Assembly (NCBI RefSeq): GCF_052324685.1
Contig: NC_135225.1
Span: 1,306,374-1,370,373 of the forward strand
Length of the DNA: 64,000 bases
Reading direction: 5' to 3'
From: Brachyhypopomus gauderio
Taxonomy: Eukaryota > Chordata > Actinopteri > Gymnotiformes > Hypopomidae
Shown: in pieces, positions 48,879 through 57,829 of the stretch
Layout of the letters: each line of letters begins with the position of its first letter
Numbering within the stretch: the stretch's first letter is position 1
Program-made: the position numbers and the translations under genes
The notes under the pieces: model-generated
What the model saw: the letters and a program-made list of their open reading frames with translations, nothing else
Told to the model about the DNA's origin: nothing
Database searches by the model: none

Positions 48879-50905
48879 CACTACACATGTGACTGTCTAC
48901 TCACTTGAAGCACATAAGAGAAACATTCCTGAAACTGGTCTTGCTTGATTTTCCTTCCGTTCACAAACACTTCCCCAGTCAGAGTGCCAGTTTTCCCAAT
49001 CCGACCTGCGACAGCGTCCAACAGAGTGGTCTTCCCTGACCCTGGAGACGGACACTACCACATAACAAATCTAGAGGGCACTTGTAGTTGTCAACATTAC
49101 AGCGCTGGTCCAGGGGGCAGTGTGTGTATGTGGGATAAAGGATGTGTCACTAGACACTGACAATGAACGATTTCTCTCTTTTGCTGCTTATCTTCTGGAT
49201 TATTTCAGCGTCATAGAAGAAAAACATTCAATGCGTTTCAATTTCTAATATGTCAGCTGTGTTCTCACTCACATGGGCACATGGCTCCTGAGGTAATCAT
49301 CAAAAATATCTACATATGCAGAACAGGCCGTGTTGTGAGGACCCTCACCTGAGTTCCCCAGAATTCCCATAATCTGACCACTGTCCACATGAAGCGTCAC
49401 CTCATTCAGGATCTGCCGTGTCCATTTTCTTCTGTAGGAGCTCAGGTCCCACCAGGGCCCGACACGCTCACTGACACAAGCAGCAAAACACACTGAATAA
49501 CATTGTGAGTAAATGTAGAGCTAGTTACTGAGATTTGAACTAGTTTAAATGTTGACCTGGTTACTGAGATTTTAACTAGTTTAAATGTAGACCTGGTTTC
49601 TGAGATTTTAACTAGTTTAAATGTAGACCTGGTTACTGAGATTTGAACTAGTTTAAATGTTGACCTGGTTACTGAGATTTGAACTAGTTTAAATGTAGAC
49701 CTGGTTACTGAGATTTTAACTAGTTTAAATGTAGACCTGGTTACTGAGATTTTAACTAGTTTAAATGTTGACCTGGTTACTGAGATTTGAACTAGCTTAA
49801 ATGTAGACCTAGTTACTCAGATTTGAACTAGTTCAAATGTAGACCTAGTTACTCAGATTTGAATGAGTTTAAATGTAGACAGAGCCGGAGTGGCTAATCG
49901 GGAGATTAGCCACTCCGGCTCATGTCTCTAGTTTGGGCCGATTGGGAGGGAAAAATAATTTTGGATTTGAGCATGAAACTCCCCGGTTGAAAAAGTGGCC
50001 CACTCCGGCCCTGAATGTAGACCGGATTCTTCAGAATTTAACTAGTTTAAATATAGACCAACTTACTCCAGATTTAACTAGTTTAAATATAGACCAACTT
50101 ACTCCAGATTTGACTAGTTTAAATATAGACCTACTTACTCCAGATTTGACTAGTTTAAATATAGACCTACTTACTCCAGATTTAACTAGTTTAAATATAG
50201 ACCTACTTACTCCAGATTTGACTAGTTTAAATATAGACCTACTTACTCCAGATTTAACTAGTTTAAATATAGACCTACTTACTCCAGATTTAACTAGCTT
50301 AAATATAGACATACTTACTCCAGATTTAACTAGTTTAAATTTAGTCTGACTAGGTGTCAGTTCAAAAATCAAAAATATTTGTTCATAATATATTTAAATA
50401 GTGTACTATGATGTTGTTTGTAGCAGTGAAAACTGAAATAACACCTTATATGAGCATGCGTTGTTTCATCCCGCTGAAGTGCACATTTCTATGCCCTTCA
50501 GTCATTTTATGAATCTTAGCTACATAAATAGATAAAATATTGATAGATCCTGTTTGTCCAGCTTGCATGGTTATATTTCAGAACCGCAGCATTAGTTTGG
50601 CTTGTGCATGCCAGCAGTGATAATGAAACGTGACGCTCACATAAGTCAAAGTCAAAGATTAACAATGTAAATCTGTATTTTGAAAGCATTTTCCATGAGG
50701 AACCTTCCTACCTGACCGTGTAGGAGAAGAAACACTCCTACCTGACCGTGTAGGAGATTTTCCTCACACTCAGGCTGCATGATGACTGCTTTTGGGCTGT
50801 CAGTGGTGGGTTGTTGTCGGTCATCGTCTTCTCTGACACAAACTTGAATGATTCACTCAATCCATTTTTCAAGCATCCAGTCTGCATGGAGTAAGAGTCC
50901 CTCAT
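42029..50905 (-). CDS. abcg5: ABC transporter G5 (sterolin-1), complete, 13 exons
   Basis: Exons in transcript order: 50742-50905, 49349-49470, 48905-49041, 46633-46731, 46404-46536, 45616-45755, 45274-45403, 44329-44542, 44018-44223, 42971-43109, 42538-42723, 42318-42430, 42029-42213. They join to 655 codons plus stop (human 651). The product is a half-transporter that pairs with ABCG8 to export plant sterols and cholesterol across apical membranes of gut and liver cells. The nucleotide-binding domain comes first: Walker A GNSGSGKTT (about 92-100), signature ISGGE (about 200-204), Walker [13 protein letters not shown] (about 220), H-loop TIHQPRSE. Six membrane helices follow, with [28 protein letters not shown] and [14 protein letters not shown] recognisable, and the glycosylation-type LNFT site near the end. 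Start ATG at 50905 has A at -3. It is head to head with abcg8. A duplicated donor follows exon 1. The human signature differs (ISTGE). Confidence 0.94.
44660..44970. repeat. About 27-bp degenerate tandem repeat
   Basis: Units such as TTTTGAACTAAAGTAACCTT then AACACTG repeat with shortened variants in abcg5 intron 7. Confidence 0.8.
46958..47246. repeat. 15-bp tandem repeat, about 19 copies
   Basis: The unit CCATACTATATCACC and the variants with ATCATCC and CACACTATATC repeat in abcg5 intron 3. Higher-order pairs of about 30 or 60 bp are visible. Confidence 0.9.
48838..48875. repeat. (CA)n microsatellite
   Basis: A CA run lies in abcg5 intron 3, about 30 bp past the exon 3 donor (reading the - strand). 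Confidence 0.93.
49530..49871. repeat. 36-bp minisatellite, part one
   Basis: The unit GAGATTTTAACTAGTTTAAA then TGTAGACCTGGTTACT repeats about 9 times in abcg5 intron 1. A related array follows at 50022. The two are split by a MITE at 49880-50013. Confidence 0.9.
49880..50013. mobile_element. 134-bp hAT MITE inserted in the 36-bp array
   Basis: The ends are CAGAGCCGGAGTGG and, inward from the right, CAGGGCCGGAGTGG. The 8-bp target duplication AATGTAGA is at 49872-49879 and 50014-50021. The left part holds an 18-bp stem hairpin (GAGCCGGAGTGGCTAATC with its complement at 49905-49922). Confidence 0.88.
50022..50345. repeat. 36-bp minisatellite, part two
   Basis: The unit CAGATTTAACTAGTTTAAAT then ATAGACCTACTTACTC repeats about 9 times. 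It is the same ancestral unit as part one, but homogenised to a different version. Confidence 0.9.
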
Positions 50906-51191
50906 GCTGGTGAGCGGCCGCTCGTTCCTTGAAGTGGATGCAATTTGTTCCAGGTCTGCTCCTGTCTGTCCACCACGGCTGCCATCATAAACAGGACGGC
51001 TTATCAGTGGACCTTGGCCCAGTGTGGTATATAGTGCAGCTTTTAGAGTGCCACCTCTACATCAGCACAGGACAACACAGGACACCACAGGACAACACAG
51101 GACACCACAGCACCGCCAGCCGCTCTCTCTCAGGCTTCCAACCCAGACCCAGGGGTCTCAGGACCTCCGCCGCTCACACACGCCCGGCGCC
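50906..51191. promoter_or_regulatory. Shared abcg5/abcg8 intergenic promoter (286 bp)
   Basis: The two start codons face away from each other across only 286 bp, so 5' UTRs and both promoters must lie here or overlap. A GATA site (CTTATCAG at 51000-51007) is followed at once by ACCTTGG at 51011-51017. On the other strand this reads CCAAGGTCC, close to the LRH-1 (NR5A2) consensus. A TATATAG at 51028-51034 suits abcg8. GATA factors, HNF4 and LRH-1 are known regulators of the mammalian intergenic promoter; the individual sites here are inference. A short ACAGGACA repeat lies at 51066-51110. Confidence 0.75.
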
Positions 51192-52055
51192 ATGTCCTGC
51201 AAGAGCGTGTTCGATTCGGGAAGCGTCTCCCACCTCTCGGCACGGCCAGCGAGCACGCAGAGCGGAATCCACAATGGGGAAACCAGGGCAAGTAAACAGA
51301 CCGAGCGGGTCAGCCGAGACACACAGGTGCACACGGCACGGGTGACGTCTGCCTATCCAGCCCTTTACTTTCATACGTATTTAAAGAGAATGTTGCTATC
51401 TGGGGTATCTGAGGAATTCACACAGGTGAATTCTGAGCAAACTGCTGTGTTGCATAAAGAAAATGGTTTGCTATTATTTCAGTGGACCTTGTACCAGGTG
51501 AAGATCCATTGCATGCTTCGAACCATGCATGCTTATCAACTCTTAGGAGATAAATCAGTTAAAAAAAGGATAAGGCCTTAATATTTTACAGCTGCACTGT
51601 CTGTTACGTCTCATGATGGACTCAATGATACGCAATGCCTCAGTATTGCTGCAGATAAGACACCAGCAGTCATGGAGCAGGTAGTAAGAGAAATATCAGT
51701 ACACAGTGTTGGACATGTGTTTCTGTGCACAGTGCCCTGCTGTACGATGTGGTGTTGTGGTGTTGGAACATACAGGATGGCCCTGTGACTCTGTGACTCT
51801 TGGTTTGCGCTTACAGGACAGAAACATGCGTCTGTTTTCCGCTGCAGAAGAGGACAGTAGTCTCTACTTCACCTACAGCGGAGGATGCAACGAACTGGAG
51901 GTCAGAAATCTGCACTATCAGGTACAGCGCTGTTACGGGCACCACCCGTCATCCAGATCTTCACGTCTCCCACATTCATTATCCACTCTGGTGTCTCTCA
52001 TTCTGATCTGTGCAGTGGTCTTCTTGTCATACACAAGCATGCAAGTGTCACACTG

Positions 52056-52108
<53 letters not shown>

Positions 52109-55063
52109 TCAGGTGAACACTGCAGCTCAGATCCCCTGGTATGAGAGGCTGTCGGAGTTAAAGATGCCCTGGGAGATGTCAGCGGATAAACAGACGGCCA
52201 TCAGAGACCTGAACCTGCGTGTGCGCAGTGGTCAAATGCTGGCCGTCATCGGCAGCTCAGGTGCACAGACGTTTAAGCGCAAACTTGACAAAACCTTGAC
52301 GTCAGTAAAATATAACGAGTGGGGTCCAATGTTGGGACTCTAAGCACACGTGTCCTGTCCAGGCTGTGGGAAGACGTCCCTGCTGGACATCATAACGTGT
52401 CGGGATGAAGGAGGAACCAGGAAATCTGGGGAGATCCTTCTCAACGGCAGGACCTGCACACGCTCGCTGGTGAAGAAGAGTATCGCACACGTGCGGCAGG
52501 ACGACCGCCTGCTCCCACATCTCACCGTGCGCGAGACGCTTGCCTTCGTGGCCAAGCTGCGTCTGCCCACACACTTCTCACAGGCACAGAGAGACCAAAG
52601 GGTACGCGTCCCTCGTGACGTTAACACGCTCAGAACGCCTACATGCACAACATCCCGTAATGTCCAGTGATGTTCCAGGATATTTCTGTATTAACAGATG
52701 ACAGACTAGACAAAATAAGATATTTGTGGAGTGAATTGACAGTGTGTTGATATGACGGAGGCGGTCGAGTCCAAGTGGCTGCTAATAGTTTTTGTCCAAA
52801 CAAATCACGGTCATCACGATGACGTCATCATGATGACACGATGACACATTAAAGCCGGCACTCGGCGTAGGAACATGAGGACAAATTTGGTGTCGATCTT
52901 GGAGAACATTAGGAGCTGGATGGACCTTCTGGTTATACCAGGTGACTGCTTCATGTGAGGTCTGACGATCTAACACTCCGTACAGGTGGATGATGTCATC
53001 GCCGAGCTGCGTCTGAGACAGTGTGCCAACACGCGTGTGGGGAACAGCTACGTGCGGGGCGTGTCCGGGGGCGAGCGGAGGAGGGTCAGCATCGCTGTGC
53101 AGCTCCTTTGGAACCCAGGTGAGTCTGACGTACCAGAGCTGAAGAACAACAAGTGCAATATGATCCTCACATATACAAATTTACTCACAAATGAATCATT
53201 TGATAATCGCCGCATCTCCCAGGGCTCCGCGTGCATCTTCTCATCCAGACGTTCCGCGCTGTCTGTGTTGTAGGTGTTCTGATCCTGGACGAGCCCACGT
53301 CAGGGCTGGACAGCTTCACAGCTCACAACCTGGTCATCACACTGTACCGCCTGGCCCGGGGGAACCGGCTGGTTCTGCTCTCTGTCCACCAGCCACGCTC
53401 AGACATCTTCCAGCTCTTCGACCTGGTAGTGCTGCTCTCCTCCGGCTCGGCCGTCTACTGTGGTCCGGCCAAAGACATGGTGCCCTATTTCTCCTCTCTG
53501 GGGCACCCGTGTCCGCGCTACTGCAACCCCTCCGACTATTACGGTGAGGGACCTGGCTGGAGCGCTCAGGTTTCATCCTGGTGGGCAAGTCGGTTCACTC
53601 GAGGTGTTTGAACTGTGTCTCTCAATTGCAGTGGATCTGATCAGCGTTGACCGACGCAGCCCGGAGAAGGAGGCGGTGTGTCTGGAGCGGGCCAGGGTTC
53701 TGGCGGCCCAGTTCGTGGCCAAGGTGAAGAACACGGAGGACTTCATGTGGAAGTCAGAGGAGCGGGATGGTCCGGCGCTGGAGAGCCTGCAAGAGTAAAG
53801 TCCTGTTACTGAGTCCTGTTACTGAGTCATGATACTGAGTCATGATTCTGAGTCCTGTTACTGAGTCATGATACTGAGTTGATACTGAGTTCTGTTACTG
53901 AGTCATGATACTGAGTTGATACTGAGTCCTGTTACTGAGTTCTGTTACTGAGTCCTGATATTGAGTCCTGTTACTGAGTCATGATTCTGAGTCATGATAC
54001 TGAGTTGATACTGAGTCCTGTTACTGAGTTCTGTTACTGAGTTCTGTTACTGAGTTCTGTTACTGAGTCCTGATATTGAGTCCTGTTACTGAGTCATGAT
54101 ACTGAGTTCTGTTACTGAGTCATGATACTGAGTTCTGATATTGAGTCCTGATACTGAGTTCTGTTACTGAGTCCTGATACTGAGTCCTGTTACTGAGTCC
54201 TGATACTGAGTCATGTCCATGTAACCCGCAAGCACATATGTTCAGACTTCGAGTTTGAACAGCCCACGTCCCTTTCTCAGGGACAGCGGGCCAAACCCAA
54301 ACCCAGATCATCTTGTGTTTTCAATGTTTTCTCTAGCAGAAACTCTTCCACAGTGATAGCTGAAGCCAGCATTACAGTGTCCAAACAGAAGGACAGCCCA
54401 CCTGGACAGCTGCACCAGTTTACCACGTTGATTAGGTAAGAAAACTCACCTGCCTGGCCTGCAAATCGACCCTCTCCTCCTCAGCACATTCATCAGTGAT
54501 CGGACGAGCTTGTCCGGATCTAGGGTGTACGTGTCTCCACACCGACGACGTGTCTTTGGGTCCGGCCAGGCGACAGGTGTTTAATGACTACCGTGACCTG
54601 GTGACCCTGGTGGTCCACGGGCTGGAGGCTCTCCTGATGTCACTGCTCGTCGGGTTCCTGTACTTCGGCGCGGGTGAAGAGCAGCTGTCCATGCAGGACA
54701 CCGTGGCCCTGCTCTACATGATGGGGGCCCTGACGCCTTTCGCCGTGGTGCTGGACGTCATAGCCAAGTGTGAGAGGCGGGCTCGTGCACAGGGACAGGT
54801 TCAGGTCGTCCTTTCCTTGTGTCTGTCCCTCATAAGCGTGTGTTGTGGTGTCCGCAGGTCACTCGGAGAGAGCCATGCTGTATCACGAGCTTGAGGACGG
54901 CCTGTATTCCGTGACCCCGTACTTTTTTGCAAAGGTACGCGTTCCTACAAGCACCACTAACTTGGCCATGTGTGAGCGATTTAGATACTGACCACAAGGA
55001 GGCAGCAGTGCTCCATGAAGCTTTTTAAGTGAACGAGTTGCAATGAAGACAAACCTCAGCTCC

Positions 55064-55101
<38 letters not shown>

Positions 55102-56180
55102 TCAGATCCTGGGCGAGCTACCGGAGCACTGCGCCTTCACGCTGGTGTACGGGCTGCCCATCTACTGGCTGGCGGGTCTGAACGGGGCACCCGAGCGCTT
55201 CCTGCTCAACCTGCTGCTGGTGTGGCTGGTGGTGTACTGTAGCCGCTGCATGGCCCTGTTCGTGGCGGCCGCACTGCCCACACTACAGACCTCGTCCTTC
55301 CTGGGAAACTCCCTCTTCACCGTCTTCTACCTGACCGGCGGCTTCGTCATTAGCCTGGACAACATGTGGCTGGGTAATAAACCCTGAACCTGCAGACCTC
55401 CAGAGATCCAGTAAGGAGATCTGGTGAGCAGGCCGGGCGACGTCTGTGCCATGACTGACGTTTTTTCTCTCTCTCTCTCCCTCCCTCTCTCCCTCTCTCC
55501 CCTCTCTCTCTCCCTCCCCCTCTCTCTGTCTCCCTCTCTTCCTCCCTCTCTGTCCCCCTCTCTCCCCCCTCTCTGTCTCCCTCCCTCCCTCTCCCTCTCC
55601 CCCTCTCTCTCCCTCCCTCTCTCTGTCTTCCTCCCTCTCTGTCCCCCTCTCTCCCTCCCTCTCTCCCCCTCTCTCTCCCTCCCTCCCCCCCCCCTCTCTC
55701 TCCCTCCCTCTCTCTGTCTTCCTCTCTCTCTGTCCCCCTCTCTCCCTCCCTCTCTTCCTCCCTCTCCCTCCCTCTCTTCCTCCCTCTCTCTCTCTCAGTG
55801 GCCTCCTGGTTCTCACACATCTCCTTCATGCGTTGGGGATTTGACGGGATGCTCCAAGTTCAGTTCCGCGGCGTCCCGTATGAAGTGAAGCTCGGTAATC
55901 TGACCATCAACATAGACGGCATTAAAGTAAGAGACGCCTGCTGCGATGGGCCACCGGGGGGCGCCGTGGCGCTCTGACCCCAACACATCCCTCTGCTCCT
56001 GCGGTCACGTGTGACGCGGTGTGGTCTGTTCCTCCTGTCCAGGTGGTGGAGGCCATGAACATGAACCAGTTCCCTCTCTTCTCCTGCTACCTGGTGCTGG
56101 TCGCCGTGGTCCTCGTCTTCATGTCTCTCTACTTCATTTCACTCAAGTTCATTAAGCAGACGTCGGCGCAGGACTGGTGA
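51192..56180 (+). CDS. abcg8: ABC transporter G8 (sterolin-2), complete, 13 exons
   Basis: Exons: 51192-51326, 51817-51921, 52113-52260, 52363-52601, 52986-53118, 53274-53543, 53632-53794, 54340-54435, 54570-54769, 54858-54934, 55106-55373, 55799-55926, 56043-56180. They join to 699 codons plus stop (human 673). This is the partner of ABCG5 in the sterol export heterodimer. SLYFTYSG and LEVRNLHYQ open the conserved part. Walker A is GSSGCGKTS (about 126-134), signature VSGGE (about 234), Walker [14 protein letters not shown]-loop SVHQPRSD. The membrane half shows [30 protein letters not shown] and the GNLT glycosylation-type site, and the end is QDW as in mammals. The start ATG (G at -3) gives a 45-codon variable first exon, so the exact start is less certain than the rest. 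Exon 8 has a NAGNAG acceptor (54337 or 54340). Human has GCGRAS at Walker A. Confidence 0.94.
52059..52108. repeat. (TG)n microsatellite abutting abcg8 exon 3 acceptor
   Basis: About 24 TG units are followed at once by TCTCAG and exon 3 at 52113. Confidence 0.95.
53798..54213. repeat. 13-bp tandem repeat (TACTGAGTCCTGT type), about 32 copies
   Basis: The unit alternates among TACTGAGTCCTGT, TACTGAGTCATGA and TACTGAGTTCTGT, with some 10-base units. It starts 4 bp past the abcg8 exon 7 donor and fills much of intron 7. Confidence 0.9.
55067..55100. repeat. (GT)n microsatellite abutting abcg8 exon 11 acceptor
   Basis: About 17 GT units are followed directly by CTCAG and exon 11 at 55106. Confidence 0.95.
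55460..55797. repeat. CT-rich low-complexity tract ending at abcg8 exon 12
   Basis: About 340 bases of almost pure C and T (CTCTCTCCCTCC types) run up to the acceptor of exon 12 at 55799. It serves as a very long pyrimidine tract. Confidence 0.93.
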
Positions 56181-57162
56181 GGGGAAAGGCCACATAGACG
56201 AGCCCCACGCCAGCTCATCCCCGGGGGTCAGGTGGAGGTCACGGCGGATGGGGGGTCAGGTGGAGGTCACGGCGGATGGGGGGTCAGGTGGAGGTCACGG
56301 CGGATGGGGGTTCAGGTGGAGGCCGTGACGGTGTCCTGCCACTGGATGGCAGCACCGCACCATGGACGCCCCCCTCAGCTCTTCCTGGATGTAGTTTTGG
56401 CAGGCGATCACAGCGCTGCTCCCCTGATATTCATCTATGGCTTTTGCTCCCATTTTCAAATTCTTTTTTTTGTAAACATTAATCCTTCGGTACGCCAAGA
56501 TTGTTAAGCTCAATAATGTGTATTATAAAATGCAAAGTTTTGCACTGGTGCAAAACCCTGATAAGTGTGAAGAGAATGTTTAAAATATAACCCAGTCTTG
56601 GAGCAGTGACTAGACGTGTGTTATTCAAGATGAATCTGTTTATCGGCCTCACCGAGCGTTTAAGACAAACCCGATGCAGATTAAGGCCAGAACACCCTCA
56701 GCAGCTGCTGTATGAGAGACCAGCACCCTGGACCGGATGAGATATGATGTCTAGTGGTCTGTGATCGGAGGTAAATGGTACACGTTTCCAATAAAGTGGG
56801 CATCACAAACTGTTCTATTAAATAAATGTCTGTACATCATTAATTGACCCAAATCTGACAGTGTTTTTGTGGCGTTCTTTAAAGAAAGATCTTTAGCCCA
56901 AAAGTTAGTACTACACTTACAAGGGTAAATGTGTGTGAACAAGCGTGTGGTTGCATTGACCTCTTACAGGACCACACCCATAGAAAGAGCACATTTGAGC
57001 CACATGACTAACACATTTAATAGCATAAATACTTCTGTACATGGCTTCGTTTTATGTTTTCATCAGTGGTGTAATCATGCACAAGAGTTAAAGTACGCTC
57101 AACATCACAGCATTACACAGTATTTAAGCAAACATAAAAAAACAGAAGAATGGAGGAACATC
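56181..57162. other. abcg8 3' UTR and convergent spacer to lrpprc
   Basis: abcg8 stops at 56180 and lrpprc stops at 57163 on the other strand. An AATAAA at 56790-56795 suits abcg8. On the - strand ATTAAA at 57016-57021 suits lrpprc. A 28-bp unit (GGTCAGGTGGAGGTCACGGC plus GGATGGGG) occurs about three times at 56225-56312, inside the probable abcg8 3' UTR. Confidence 0.65.
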
Positions 57163-57784
57163 TCAGTGATCTTCAGCACCCGACGACGTGGAGGCCTTCA
57201 GCTTGTCTGCGTAGAAGGTGAAAGACTCCTGAGGGAAAGAGAGAGAGTTGAGGGTTAACGGCAGAGATCCACGCTTGAGCAAGACGGAGTTCACTAGCTA
57301 GAAAACTATATACATACAGCAAATCTGATGTGTACAAGGGTGAGGGTGGCTGTTCTCAGAAAGTGTGTGTGTGTGTGTGTGTGTGTTTACTATGCAAATC
57401 CACAGTTTCCCTCTGGAACAAACTCAGCAGCCTCACAGGCCAACTAAACCTCTCTGGTTTCATCTAGGTCCAGATTAAGTGCGCGCACACACACACGCCC
57501 TGCTGATGTAGTGGCCCGTAGAAGCCCAGACTGCACTGCTGATCGGGTTTGACTCCCCCTGAAGGTGAGCACCTTCAGAAGATTACACCCACTCCCACAT
57601 TGTACATTCCCCCTATTAACGGCGTAATTAAAGTCGATAACGAGAGTGTGGCGTGTTGGGGGAAACTGGGCCAAACACAAGCAGTAGTGTGAATCTGTGC
57701 TTATCGGCACTCTCAGGAGACGCTTTGATCTCGGCTACTTACGTCTGCCGTGGGACTCGAGGAGGAGTGAAAGAGAAGTACACA

Positions 57785-57829
<45 letters not shown>

